This document shows, piece after piece, positions 7,654 to 17,221 of a stretch of 64,000 bases of DNA; within the stretch, counting starts at the first letter, position 1, and each line of letters begins with the position of its first letter. Under the pieces are notes generated by a model. The model was not told the origin of the DNA. It saw nothing but the letters and a program-made list of their open reading frames with translations, and did not search any database. This stretch comes from an uncultured Sphingomonadaceae bacterium (GTDB lineage: Bacteria > Pseudomonadota > Alphaproteobacteria > Sphingomonadales > Sphingomonadaceae). The stretch is taken from positions 434,001-498,000 of the forward strand of contig CANLUL010000001.1 in NCBI GenBank assembly GCA_947494305.1. The letters run 5' to 3'. Made by a program: the position numbers and the translations under genes.

Positions 7654-10026
7654 TCAAGCCGTTGTCTGGGCCTTTTGTTCGCTCCATTGGTCAAGGAAAG
7701 TCTTTGCATCAACGGGCTTACCAATATGCCAGCCTTGCGCGACATCACATCCAAACTTTCTCAGGAGCAATAAACAGTCTAAGTCCTCAACGCCTTCCGC
7801 TACGACTTTGAAGTTCATTTTATGCGCCATTGCGATGGTAGAGCTAACCATTACACGGTCCGCATCTCGGTTGACCATCGATTTGATGAAACTTTGATCA
7901 ATTTTGATCTCATCTGCTGGAAAACCTTGCATGTACGATAAGTTAGATTGTCCTGTGCCATAGTCATCAATCGACAGTTTGACACCAGTTTTTCTTATTG
8001 CCTCTAGTACCGCCTTTGCTTGGTCAAGATCTTCAAGTGCTGTGGTTTCAGTAATCTCAAAACTGATTTGATCAGCTGGAACATTGCCGCATTCAACCAA
8101 GTTGATAGCAAGGGAAACAAATTTCTGATCTGCCAGCAATGCTGCAGATACGTTCACCGAACAATTGATCAACAAACCTGAGCGGGCCCATTTTCCAATA
8201 TCTTTCAATGCGGTCTTCAGCACATGCAATGTCAGATCGGCAATTCTGCCTTGTTCCTCTAGAACAGGAATGAACCTGTCGGGACCGATAACGCCGCGTT
8301 CGGGGTGATTCCACCGCACCAATGCCTCAGCAGACGACACTCTATTGGTGTGTAAATCGAGCTTTGGTTGATAGGCGACCCAGATATCTCCCACTTGCAT
8401 GGCTTGGTCGATATCATTCAAAATTGTTATCTTTTCGCTGATAATTTCGTTCAAATCCTGCGAAAATTTCATCCATCGATAGTTTAACTCAGTAGCCTTG
8501 TGAGCCGCAATTGACGCATCGCCAAACAATTTTGACCAGTCGCTCGACACACCTTCGTTATAGCCAACGTGGATGCTCATGTGCATCCGTTTGTCATCGA
8601 CCATTACCGGGCTATTGGAAAAGGAGGCCGCTGTTTCGAAATGTTCGTCCAAACGTTTTTCATATTCGTCGGAAACAAACCACGCCAGTTGATCGCGGCC
8701 GGTCCGATAAATTTGCTCATCTTGTGCAAGCAAAGAAAGTCGGTTTGCCATGGACAGCAGCACTGATCCCTGTCCATCGGTACCAAGTAGGCTTTCAATT
8801 TCAGCAAAATTTGCAATTTGTGCAACGGCTACCCTGACATTGGATTTCTGTGCGGCGTGTTTCGTCATTGCGGCAGAATTGGGAAGTCCCGTTACCAAAT
8901 CAGTATGACGTTCACGTTGTACGGTACGCAGTATTTGGATGATCCATAATGCGATGAAGAGGCATCCGACAAAAGTTATCGAAAGGGAAATTTCCAATTC
9001 AACAATAGCAAAAACGTTAAGAATCCAGTTACTTCCGATAAGCAGGATCGCGAATAAGGGAAGAACAAGGCGGACTCGTTTTGCTTTCGAGTTGGCCATG
9101 AATCGCCACCATAATATTGCGAAAGTCGTTGTTAGCAATAAGATGGTAGCTCCATCTAATGTTGGCATATTGTGGCCTGCTAAGAGGGTTTCTGCCGCCA
9201 AGGCATGTATGAAAACACCAGGCACTACACCTGCATGTGGCGTCGCGTAGTTATCGCCGAGTTCAATCGCTGTGGCGCCTATAATAAAGCTTCGACCATC
9301 GATGAGTTCCTGATCCACGTTGCCATTGATAATATCAATAACGCTCACGCTTGGTATTGTGCTTAAGTCGATGGATTGGTCGAGAAGAAAACTAGTCCCG
9401 ATTTGTCCATCACTGTTCGTCAGCATTGCCGCCAAAGTTGGACGTGGTTGTCCGTCTATTTGTGTCCCATAGTCGTAGTAACTAACCTGGCCACGAGCAT
9501 CAGGATGCACATTTACGGACGCCATCAGCGCGTGGGGCCTCAACGAATCCAGTGGCAGGTTTTCAATATAGTCACTACTGAGTGTTGAGCTGCGCTGTCG
9601 AAAAGTAGCCAGGATGACTTGTGCATCTAATGTTCGGATTGCCTCCGCCAGTCGTTGATCCGCCCCAGCATCTGACGAAGCTGAAAAATCGACATCAAAA
9701 GCAATCTGTGCAGCGCCTTTGTTGGAAAGTTCTTGTAAAACCTTTGTATGGGTATCGCGGGACCAGGGCCAGCTTCCGATTTCCTTTAGGGATTGAGAAT
9801 CCATCTCAACTACAACGATTTCACCCGACGCGTTTCGTTCAAAAAAAGCACTGCGTACATCGCGGTTGGTTTGTTCAATACCTGGGTTAACACCGGCCAG
9901 AAACAATCCAAGTGTCGCAAATAAAGCAAAAAGAACGGCCAAGGTATACGGACCAATCTTCCCGATCTTTTCATAAATGTACTTTTGGGCAGACAATAGC
10001 GATTTTCCTAAGACGATCGAGAACAA
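7654..10026 (-). CDS. CHASE2 - degenerate GGDEF - EAL protein (c-di-GMP phosphodiesterase)
   Basis: Inner-membrane signalling protein of 790 residues. A membrane segment at about 28-46 is followed by a periplasmic CHASE2 sensor (about 50-285), three membrane helices (about 292-365), a GGDEF-like domain (about 375-525) and an EAL domain (about 535-785). The GGDEF signature is replaced by TGRDQ (442-446), so cyclase activity is unlikely. The EAL domain keeps E567, N625, E657, D687-D688, K708, E744 and Q764, so it should hydrolyse c-di-GMP. It lies downstream of the FecR-repeat gene on the same strand, 114 bp away, and may sense the same extracytoplasmic signal. Confidence 0.9.
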   Translation of the reverse strand: MFSIVLGKSLLSAQKYIYEKIGKIGPYTLAVLFALFATLGLFLAGVNPGIEQTNRDVRSAFFERNASGEIVVVEMDSQSLKEIGSWPWSRDTHTKVLQELSNKGAAQIAFDVDFSASSDAGADQRLAEAIRTLDAQVILATFRQRSSTLSSDYIENLPLDSLRPHALMASVNVHPDARGQVSYYDYGTQIDGQPRPTLAAMLTNSDGQIGTSFLLDQSIDLSTIPSVSVIDIINGNVDQELIDGRSFIIGATAIELGDNYATPHAGVVPGVFIHALAAETLLAGHNMPTLDGATILLLTTTFAILWWRFMANSKAKRVRLVLPLFAILLIGSNWILNVFAIVELEISLSITFVGCLFIALWIIQILRTVQRERHTDLVTGLPNSAAMTKHAAQKSNVRVAVAQIANFAEIESLLGTDGQGSVLLSMANRLSLLAQDEQIYRTGRDQLAWFVSDEYEKRLDEHFETAASFSNSPVMVDDKRMHMSIHVGYNEGVSSDWSKLFGDASIAAHKATELNYRWMKFSQDLNEIISEKITILNDIDQAMQVGDIWVAYQPKLDLHTNRVSSAEALVRWNHPERGVIGPDRFIPVLEEQGRIADLTLHVLKTALKDIGKWARSGLLINCSVNVSAALLADQKFVSLAINLVECGNVPADQISFEITETTALEDLDQAKAVLEAIRKTGVKLSIDDYGTGQSNLSYMQGFPADEIKIDQSFIKSMVNRDADRVMVSSTIAMAHKMNFKVVAEGVEDLDCLLLLRKFGCDVAQGWHIGKPVDAKTFLDQWSEQKAQTTA

Positions 10027-10140
10027 TAACCGCTTTAGTTTAGGGTTATGTTACTAATTTGCCGTTAACCAAAAAAAAACCGCGCAGCAGTCCCCGCAGG
10101 CGTAACCGTTCCAATGTCCTTAAAGTGTCGGCGACAATAA

Positions 10141-11805
10141 CTATTGTTGCGAGAAATACCGTTCCTTTATTTGCTCCCCGAGCCATTTTAGTCTCTGTCG
10201 CCAGTTAGATCCTTGCTGGCTCGAACTATCCGATTCCCCGGCACTTTCGGCGTTTCCATTGCCTTGGCCGGTATCGCTTGGACTATTGCCACCCCCGTTG
10301 CCGTTCCCGCCACCATTGCCATTGCCTTGGCCAGGGTTGCTTGGATCATTACCACCGCCATTATTGCCGTCATCGCCAGCACTGGCGTTTTCGTTTCCGC
10401 CGCCGTTGTTAGCGCCTTGGCCGTTGCTAGAACCGTTGCCGTTCCCGTTCCCGCCACCATTGTCATTGCCTTGACCGGGATTGCTAGGATCCTGGCCGCT
10501 GGGGTCATTACCACCGCCATTATTGCCATCATCACCAGCACTGGCGTTTTTGTTCCCACCGCCGTTGTTAGCGCCTTGGCCGTTGCTGGAACCGTTACCG
10601 TTCCCGTTCCCGCCACCATTGTCATTGCCTTGACCGGGATTGCTAGGATCCTGGCCGCTGGGGTCATTACCACCGCCATTATTGCCATCATCACCAGCAC
10701 TGGCGTTTTTGTTCCCACCGCCGTTGTTAGCGCCTTGGCCGTTGCTGGAACCGTTCCCGTTCCCGCCACCATTGCCATTGCCTTGGCCAGGGTTGCTTGG
10801 ATCCTGGCCGCTGGGATCATTGCCGCCGCCATTATTGCCGTCATCGCCAGCACCGGCATTTTCGTTTCCGCCACCGTTGTCGGCACCTTGGCCGTTGCTG
10901 GAACCTTTACCGTTTCCACCACCATTGCTGGAATTGAGCACAGTGTCTTCAAGGATCTGTGATACGATGTTTTCGGTTGCCAAAAAAACATCTTGCTGTC
11001 CGTCGGCTTCTGCCGATTGCGGCTCAAAACTTGCTACAGATGAACCAGGAGAATTTCCTTCGATCAAACCGTTGGTAATAGCAGCCAATTGGACGGGTTG
11101 ATTGGAGATTGTTTTGGAAATGATGGCCGGTACCGCGCTCGATACATCGCGATTGGCACTTTTACTGCCAATTGTTCGAACCTTGGCGGTTTTCGGCGCT
11201 GCGTTTACCCGATTCGGCGATTCAATGCGTCTGGTGCCATCACCTATAATGGTCATCGCAAATGGATCTGCTCCCGAAACCATTCCGATCATACCTGGCC
11301 GCAGCAATTCGACAGCACCACCGTCAAGTGTTGCCACTTCTACCGCTCCTTCGGTGACTTGAACGGTTGAACCTTCTGCACCGACAGTCACGTTAAAAGT
11401 CGTACCTTTGACAACTGCCGCCATGTAGGGCGTCTCAACGCCAAAATGTTTTGCCTTGCGTTTATCAACCTTAAACAGGACATTTCCGAGATAGTTGAAA
11501 ACCTGCGTCATCACGCCGTCTGTTTCTGGATTGGCGAGCTTAATATGGCTATTGGCAGCAACGACCATATATTGGTCGCCGCGCGTGACCACGGCTCGAC
11601 TGCGAGAACCCGTTCGAATGACATCGCCTGCGCGCAAATTTTGCCCGCCAATGGCGGTTTTAGTGACGCCTTGCCGGCCAACAGACACCTGTCCGTTTGT
11701 TTCCGATAACTTCCAGCCACCGCTTTGTGCCAGTGCAGAAGTGCTGCCCATCAGCGCGAATACCAATCCGGTTGTTACGGATTTCCCAATCAAGGCTTTA
11801 ATCAT
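10141..11805 (-). CDS. Secreted FecR-domain protein with Asn/Gly-rich repeats
   Basis: About 554 residues. A signal peptide ending ALAQS is followed by a FecR domain (about 40-170; motifs NLRAGDVIRTG, TPYMAAVVKGTTFNV). After a linker comes a low-complexity part (about 290-535) built of four imperfect repeats of roughly 51-53 residues rich in Gly, Asn, Ser and Asp. The C-terminus is basic (NWRQRLKWLGEQIKERYF). This is not the anti-sigma FecR of iron uptake, since there is no TM-sigma partner. It resembles periplasmic or surface FecR proteins found beside CHASE2 genes. The start MIKALIG is chosen because GGA lies about 8 nt upstream; an ATG six codons earlier is possible. The TpsB transporter gene is divergent. 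Confidence 0.85.
   Translation of the reverse strand: MIKALIGKSVTTGLVFALMGSTSALAQSGGWKLSETNGQVSVGRQGVTKTAIGGQNLRAGDVIRTGSRSRAVVTRGDQYMVVAANSHIKLANPETDGVMTQVFNYLGNVLFKVDKRKAKHFGVETPYMAAVVKGTTFNVTVGAEGSTVQVTEGAVEVATLDGGAVELLRPGMIGMVSGADPFAMTIIGDGTRRIESPNRVNAAPKTAKVRTIGSKSANRDVSSAVPAIISKTISNQPVQLAAITNGLIEGNSPGSSVASFEPQSAEADGQQDVFLATENIVSQILEDTVLNSSNGGGNGKGSSNGQGADNGGGNENAGAGDDGNNGGGNDPSGQDPSNPGQGNGNGGGNGNGSSNGQGANNGGGNKNASAGDDGNNGGGNDPSGQDPSNPGQGNDNGGGNGNGNGSSNGQGANNGGGNKNASAGDDGNNGGGNDPSGQDPSNPGQGNDNGGGNGNGNGSSNGQGANNGGGNENASAGDDGNNGGGNDPSNPGQGNGNGGGNGNGGGNSPSDTGQGNGNAESAGESDSSSQQGSNWRQRLKWLGEQIKERYFSQQ
10240..10920 (-). repeat. Tandem coding repeat in the FecR protein gene
   Basis: Four imperfect copies of a unit of about 153-159 bp (51-53 codons). 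The landmark CCTGGCCGCT on the + strand recurs at 10491, 10650 and 10803, giving spacings of 159 and 153. The copy nearest 10340 lacks that landmark. Differences between copies are in-frame losses of short Gly/Asn motifs, which suggests expansion and contraction by recombination or slippage while the reading frame is kept. Confidence 0.85.
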
Positions 11806-11953
11806 TTTTACATTCCAACTCATTGAACGGATTTCGAAGCCTGCTGTCTAACTTGCACTCATGGTCATGCCCTTTAAGAAGCTGGTTATTCTGCCGTTAA
11901 CCATGTCATTCAGCGCGTCCTTAACGGACAGTTATCTATGGAAACGCTTATAA

Positions 11954-13666
11954 ATGTTTTGGAAAACCTCCTTCTGCACGGCCTTAACAATATGGTCGAC
12001 TTTGTTAAGCATGGCTGTTTTTCAGTCGGGCACCGCACATGCACAAGCGAAAATTGCGTTGGATTCTGGTGCTATTAACGCTGACGAAGAGTGGATTGTG
12101 ATGGGCAATTCATACGGCACGGAAGTCCAAAACCCAGTTGGTCAACTATTGCCACAAACAGTAAGTCTTCAAAACTCTGCGCCGCTTTCTGTCAATCCGG
12201 ACAATTCACAACAACCAAACCAAGATATATTTGTTGGTGCGATTGCAATTAATGGAACCAATCAGATTGGAACCGAAGTTTTTGCATCGGTGGTTGAGCA
12301 GAATATCGGGCGCAATTTTGACGAACAAGAGTTGCGTCAGTTGACTCAACAGATTGCCGACATGGCGCGCGATCAAGGATATATTTTTGCCACGGCTCGG
12401 ATCCCAGAACAATCTCTGGAGATGGGGGTTTTGCAGATGGAAATTAATGAAGGACAAATTGATGAAGTCCGCATCATTGGATCTGAGAATAAAGCTCTAA
12501 GGAGATTACTTGGATCATTGGAAGGGCGCGCCGCGGTTCAAAAAGAGGTTGAACGCAAACTGGTTCTGGCGAATGATATTCCTAAATTATGGGTAAAAAA
12601 AACCCGCTATCTCTCCGAAAATGATCGAAACATTTTGGAAGTGAATGTTGGAGAGCCGAAGCATAAAGCCCATGTCGGCGTCGACAACTACGGTACGGAT
12701 AGACACGGCCCATTGCGCGCAAGGCTTTCGTTCGATTTTCGAGGGTTGTTGAGTAGCGCGGATCACGCTGGTGTTAGTTTTAGAACCAACCCAACCGATC
12801 CCCCCGAGTTTGTATATGCGAGCGCTTTCTACTCCACGACGGTCGGCGACAATGGCACGCGGGTTGGCGCATCAGCATCTGTAGGAACGACTAAGCCGGG
12901 TAGTACAAATTTTGCCAATCTTGAAGGCGATAGCATCTATCTTTCGGTCTATGCAAATCACCCTCTTGTGAGATCAGATTCCGCCAGCCTCTGGTTGAAT
13001 AGCTCTTTGTCTTATCTTGCCATTGAGCAGGAAGATCTAAACGCCATTCTTAGTCAAGACAAACAGGTGACCTTTTCTCTAGGACTGTCTTCAAACATCA
13101 AAATCGCTGGTGGTCGCCTAAGAGCAGGTGCGGCGCTGGTTCAAGGTTTGGATGTTCTGGGTACAACTCGATTTGGTGATTTCGCCGCATCGCGTTTTGA
13201 TGGTGACGGTGTGTTTACCAAAGGTAGCTTTTACGCAAACTGGCAGGGTACACTAGGGAAAAACTGGGGTTTGTATGTGGGTGGCTGGGGCCAGATTGCC
13301 AACAAGCCGCTTTTTGCCTCGCAAGAAATCAACATCGGCGGAGCCTATAGTGCACGTGGTTTTGACTTCAGCGAATATTCGGGTGAGAATGGATTTTCCG
13401 CTTTGCTTGAGATCAATCGAAAATTCAAAAAACCAGTGTCGTGGATCGACAAACTGCAACCGTATGTGTTCATCGACGGTGGTTATGTTAGCAATCTCCG
13501 CGATGGCTTTGGAAGTGGTACGCTAGTATCAGGTGGCGGCGGTATCCGTGCTGACATTGGCAAACTGAACGTTGAGGTTGAAACAGCGGTTCCGCTAAAT
13601 CGTGATCGTTTTGAAACGGGTGACCGTTCTCCGCAAGTCAATCTTCAGGTGGGGATTGAGATTTAA
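11954..13666 (+). CDS. ShlB/FhaC/HecB-type two-partner secretion transporter (TpsB)
   Basis: Outer-membrane Omp85-family transporter of 570 residues. A signal peptide (about 1-30, ending GTAHA) precedes a POTRA domain (about 80-165, with GQIDEVRIIG). A 16-strand ShlB/FhaC barrel follows, including the conserved GAYSARGFDFSEYSG segment (VRGF-like motif) and an end at VNLQVGIEI. TpsB proteins normally export a large TpsA exoprotein encoded next to them; none is visible here. The gene is divergent from the FecR-repeat protein, with about 148 bp between the two starts, so they may share regulation. GGAAAC about 9 nt upstream supports the ATG at 11954. Confidence 0.9.
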   Translation: MFWKTSFCTALTIWSTLLSMAVFQSGTAHAQAKIALDSGAINADEEWIVMGNSYGTEVQNPVGQLLPQTVSLQNSAPLSVNPDNSQQPNQDIFVGAIAINGTNQIGTEVFASVVEQNIGRNFDEQELRQLTQQIADMARDQGYIFATARIPEQSLEMGVLQMEINEGQIDEVRIIGSENKALRRLLGSLEGRAAVQKEVERKLVLANDIPKLWVKKTRYLSENDRNILEVNVGEPKHKAHVGVDNYGTDRHGPLRARLSFDFRGLLSSADHAGVSFRTNPTDPPEFVYASAFYSTTVGDNGTRVGASASVGTTKPGSTNFANLEGDSIYLSVYANHPLVRSDSASLWLNSSLSYLAIEQEDLNAILSQDKQVTFSLGLSSNIKIAGGRLRAGAALVQGLDVLGTTRFGDFAASRFDGDGVFTKGSFYANWQGTLGKNWGLYVGGWGQIANKPLFASQEINIGGAYSARGFDFSEYSGENGFSALLEINRKFKKPVSWIDKLQPYVFIDGGYVSNLRDGFGSGTLVSGGGGIRADIGKLNVEVETAVPLNRDRFETGDRSPQVNLQVGIEI

Positions 13667-13732
13667 GCGCGCAACATTCTACCTCAATCGATTGCGAGAT
13701 GTAATGCTCGGATTAAAATGCTTGCCAGCTCC

Positions 13733-14701
13733 TCAAAACTCGTCCGCAATATCCTGCAATTTGACCAGTCGCTTCGGAGCAACCATGCGCCAACTCTTGT
13801 TGAGCCAGTCGGAGATATAGCCCCAATCAGTGCGTCCGATATCCAAACGGATCGCGATCCATCCCCCTTTGCCATAGAATTTCGGGAGATAAAAAAGTTC
13901 AGGGTCTGCTTCCAGTAAAGCAGTTTGCTCATCTGTGCCTGAAGTTTTGACCAGCAAACCAACGCTTGCTTCGCCGTGCAGCCTTTGCGTGAAATAGGCG
14001 AAATACTTTCCAGTTTTTTCGCTGCCAACGCGCCAGCCGGGGGAGCCGAAGCTATCGCGTTCATGCGTTTCTTCTAGCGCAAGGGCGCGTTCACGGACTT
14101 GACCCAAAATCCACTCGGGATCCTCCTCCCGGGTTACATATTTGGCGAGTGTATTGGGATAGAGTTGATGTTCTGCGATCAGTATCCGGTCGGCGAGGTG
14201 GCCTGCATCGTCATTGGCCAAGATAGCTACCTCGGTTTGCGCGAGAACAGGGCCATCATCCAGCTCAGGTGTGACAAGATGTACGCTGCATCCGGCATGG
14301 CTGTCACCCGCATCAATTGCTCGCTGATAGGTGTCCAGCCCTTTATACTTGGGGAGCAAGCTGGGGTGGATATTGAGCATCCGGTCAGTCCATTTGCTCA
14401 CAAATTCATCAGACAATATGCGCATATAGCCGGCGAGTACGACATATTCTGCACCGGATTTTGTAATCGCTTCGTGCATAATTTTATCATGCTGTTCGCG
14501 CGACATGCCTTTGTGCGGATGGGCATAGGTTGCAATGCCTTCGGCTGCCGCCAATGCAAGGCCGGGTGCGTCAGGATCGTTTGATGCGACAAGTGCTACT
14601 TCATAGGGACAGTTTTCGTCTTTTGCGGCGTAGATCAAGGCTCCCATGTTGGAGCCTCTTCCAGAGATTAGGACTGCGACAGATGTCCTATTAGCCTTCA
14701 T
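13733..14701 (-). CDS. purN: Phosphoribosylglycinamide formyltransferase fused to an MmcQ/YjbR domain
   Basis: Residues 1-190 are a complete PurN, which transfers formyl from 10-formyl-THF to GAR in purine synthesis. It has the phosphate loop SGRGSNM, catalytic Asn110 and His112 in NIHPSLLP, and Asp148 in ELDDGP. A linker of about 25 residues leads to a second domain (about 217-322) with all marks of the MmcQ/YjbR family: [25 protein letters not shown] and SWRMVAPK. A usual PurN has 190-220 residues, so this is a real fusion and not a misread frame. The gene overlaps purM by 11 bp and is translated after it. The role of the second domain is unknown. Confidence 0.93.
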   Translation of the reverse strand: MKANRTSVAVLISGRGSNMGALIYAAKDENCPYEVALVASNDPDAPGLALAAAEGIATYAHPHKGMSREQHDKIMHEAITKSGAEYVVLAGYMRILSDEFVSKWTDRMLNIHPSLLPKYKGLDTYQRAIDAGDSHAGCSVHLVTPELDDGPVLAQTEVAILANDDAGHLADRILIAEHQLYPNTLAKYVTREEDPEWILGQVRERALALEETHERDSFGSPGWRVGSEKTGKYFAYFTQRLHGEASVGLLVKTSGTDEQTALLEADPELFYLPKFYGKGGWIAIRLDIGRTDWGYISDWLNKSWRMVAPKRLVKLQDIADEF

Positions 14702-15797
14702 GTGTTGCCGACCAAGCGCTCATCGCAGACCAAATATCTGAACCACCTGAAACTGTACAGCCTTTCGCACCTTCGCGAACTTCGCCAATCTGCAATACGG
14801 TTTCTCCCGCTTTTTCCAGGTCGCTCGTAGTCGCGGCTACTTCATCGGGCGATACCGCCAGCACCATTCCGATGCCGCAGTTAAATGTGCGTGCCATTTC
14901 TTCGGGTTCGATATTGCCCTGCGCCTGTAGGAAAGCCATCAGGCGCGGTTGATCCCAAGTGCCAGCATCGACATGTGCATGAAGACCCTCAGGCAAGACC
15001 CGCGGGATGTTTTCTAGCAATCCGCCGCCGGTAATATGTGCCAACGCTTTGATTCGGCCAGACTGCATCAGTGGTAGTAAGGATTTCACATAGATTTTTG
15101 TTGGTGCAATAAGTGCTTCAATCAAAAGCACTTCTGGATCAAACAGGGCAGGGCGATCTAGTTTCCAACCCTTGTCAGCGGCAAGGCGGCGTACAAGTGA
15201 AAAACCATTAGAGTGGATTCCCGATGACGCCAGACCCAAAAGAATGTCACCAGCTTCCATCTTGCTTCCGGTGACGGCTTGATCGCGCTCTACAGCGCCA
15301 ACGCAAAATCCAGCCAAATCATAGTCACCATCGGCATACATACCCGGCATCTCGGCGGTTTCGCCGCCAATCAAGGCACAGCCAGACATCTTGCAACCAT
15401 CTGCTATTCCGGCCACGACACGTTCCGCAACCCCGTTTTCTAGCTTTCCCGTTGCGAAATAATCGAGGAAGAATAACGGTTCGGCGCCTTGAACGATCAA
15501 ATCATTCACACACATAGCAACCAGATCGATTCCCACTGTGTCGTGACGATCAAAATCAATCGCCAGTTTTAATTTCGTACCTACGCCGTCATTCGCGGCC
15601 ACCAACAGGGGATCGTTATATCCGGCGGCCTTCAGATCGAAAAAACCACCAAAACCGCCTAGTTCAGCGTTTGCTCCGGCGCGTGCGGTTGCTTTGGCCA
15701 GTGGAGCGATTGCTCTAACTAGCGCATTACCTGCCTCAATCGACACACCGGCTTTCGCATAAGTATACGATTCGGGCTCATTTTGCTTTTCACTCAT
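14691..15797 (-). CDS. purM: Phosphoribosylformylglycinamidine cyclo-ligase (AIR synthetase)
   Basis: Fifth step of purine synthesis: ATP-dependent ring closure of FGAM to AIR, in the cytosol. The 368-residue length is usual. The family marks are [12 protein letters not shown] at the N-terminus, [26 protein letters not shown] (the glycine-rich ATP loop region), [30 protein letters not shown] and [16 protein letters not shown]. It is followed by the purN fusion gene with an 11-bp overlap, and is divergent from the DUF2066 gene, whose start is 62 bp away. Confidence 0.97.
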   Translation of the reverse strand: MSEKQNEPESYTYAKAGVSIEAGNALVRAIAPLAKATARAGANAELGGFGGFFDLKAAGYNDPLLVAANDGVGTKLKLAIDFDRHDTVGIDLVAMCVNDLIVQGAEPLFFLDYFATGKLENGVAERVVAGIADGCKMSGCALIGGETAEMPGMYADGDYDLAGFCVGAVERDQAVTGSKMEAGDILLGLASSGIHSNGFSLVRRLAADKGWKLDRPALFDPEVLLIEALIAPTKIYVKSLLPLMQSGRIKALAHITGGGLLENIPRVLPEGLHAHVDAGTWDQPRLMAFLQAQGNIEPEEMARTFNCGIGMVLAVSPDEVAATTSDLEKAGETVLQIGEVREGAKGCTVSGGSDIWSAMSAWSATHEG

Positions 15798-15859
15798 GCA
15801 ATGAGCGATTAGACAACTCCCCGCTAGATTTCTACGCCATAATCGTCAAAAGAGCGCAA

Positions 15860-17221
15860 ATGAGTTTATTCGCAGATTTTAAGTTTAAGATTGTAGCCAT
15901 TTTATCAGCCTTTGTTCTGGCTGCTGGCGCCGTTGTTTATGCTCAATTGGAAGGTGGAGAGCGAGGGGTCGCTCCACTTGCAAGTACCGGGGACTTTGAG
16001 GTTTTTGGCGTTGAAGTGGATGTTACCGGCGACGATGCTTTTGATGCGCGGAAAAAAGGCTGGGAAGAGGCGCAGCGCAAGGCTTGGCGTATGCTGTATC
16101 AGCGGACACAAGGCGGCAAAACAAGCGGACTTTCTGATGGCGCGCTGAATAACTTAGTTTCTGCTATCATTGTTGAACAAGAACAAATTGGACCCAAGCG
16201 CTATATCGCCACTTTAGGTGTGATGTTTGATCGGGCGCGTGCAGGATCTATCCTGGGCGTTGGGAGCAGAACACTGCGATCCCCCCCCATGCTAGTGCTA
16301 CCCATAATGTGGAGTGGCGGATCGGCTCAAGTATTTGAAAATCGCACAGAATGGCAGAAAGCATGGGCACGCTACAAAGCGGGCGATAGTGCGATAGACT
16401 ATGTCCGGCCACATGGCTCAGACAGCGAATCGCTTGTGTTAACTGCTGGACAGGCCGATCGTCGCAGTCGTTTGTGGTGGCGGAACATATTGGATCAGTT
16501 CGGAGCGGCGGACGTAATTATTCCCATCGCCCGTTTGAATTATGAATTTCCAGGAGGGCCTGTAACCGGTCAGTTTACCGCGCGATACGGGCCGGACAAT
16601 AAGTTGATCAATACCTTCACACTGAAGGTTGATAGCAGTGATAAGATTCCGGAAATGATGGATCAGGCTATTCAGCGCTTTGACAATATCTACACAGCTG
16701 CTTTGTCCCGAGGCGTTCTGAAAACTGATAAATCTTTAATTATTGAAGATTCGTTTGATCTGTCTGCCCTTGAAGCAGAACTTGAGAGAGAGCTGGGTTT
16801 GGAGGATTTTGGATCATCATCGTTAACCGATGACGGTGTTGGATCTTCAGGCAACGACGCTACGTCAAACAATGAAGGTGGTACTGCTGGCAACAACTCA
16901 GCTGCTACATCGAGTGCGGTGACGATCTCTGTCCAATATAATACACCTGATGTCGGAGCTGTCGGTCGCGGTGAGTCTTCTGTTCGCTCGGTCCCTGGTG
17001 TTTCGTCAGCAGCTACTTCTAGTCTTGCACTAGGCGGAGTGTCCGTAATGCGTGTAACCTATAGTGGTGATATCGGCGCACTAGCTGGAGCATTAAGAGC
17101 GCGCGGATGGCAGGTTCAACAAGGTTCGGGTGCGCTCAGAATTTCACGTGGTGGTGGATCCAGCCAATCTTCGACGCCTCCAGCAGATGATGGAGCAGGG
17201 AGCGAAGAGCCAGAACAGTGA
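15860..17221 (+). CDS. DUF2066-like exported protein
   Basis: A protein of 453 residues with a hydrophobic N-terminal segment (about 9-29) that acts as a signal peptide or anchor. A folded domain (about 45-290) has features of DUF2066, including VDVTGDDAFDARKKGWEEAQRKAW. A Ser/Thr/Gly-rich linker leads to a C-terminal part (about 350-430) that may be a small alpha/beta domain ending in a disordered tail. Its function is unknown. The gene is often found directly before hdaA in sphingomonads (established context, from memory). It overlaps hdaA by 4 bp (GTGA), so the two are translationally coupled, and ppk1-ppx follow. Confidence 0.75.
   Translation: MSLFADFKFKIVAILSAFVLAAGAVVYAQLEGGERGVAPLASTGDFEVFGVEVDVTGDDAFDARKKGWEEAQRKAWRMLYQRTQGGKTSGLSDGALNNLVSAIIVEQEQIGPKRYIATLGVMFDRARAGSILGVGSRTLRSPPMLVLPIMWSGGSAQVFENRTEWQKAWARYKAGDSAIDYVRPHGSDSESLVLTAGQADRRSRLWWRNILDQFGAADVIIPIARLNYEFPGGPVTGQFTARYGPDNKLINTFTLKVDSSDKIPEMMDQAIQRFDNIYTAALSRGVLKTDKSLIIEDSFDLSALEAELERELGLEDFGSSSLTDDGVGSSGNDATSNNEGGTAGNNSAATSSAVTISVQYNTPDVGAVGRGESSVRSVPGVSSAATSSLALGGVSVMRVTYSGDIGALAGALRARGWQVQQGSGALRISRGGGSSQSSTPPADDGAGSEEPEQ

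Noticed and set aside
10188-11027. Long open frames on both strands over the FecR repeat region (for example 249 codons on the + strand at 10213-10962)
   Set aside because: They arise because the repeat DNA lacks stop codons in several frames. Their products are repetitive Ala/Val/Ile or Pro/Leu strings with no start signals, while the FecR frame has a signal peptide and a recognisable domain.
11954-13666. Haemolysin or adhesin gene next to the TpsB gene
   Set aside because: No large exoprotein with a TPS signal or haemagglutinin repeats occurs on either side within the window.
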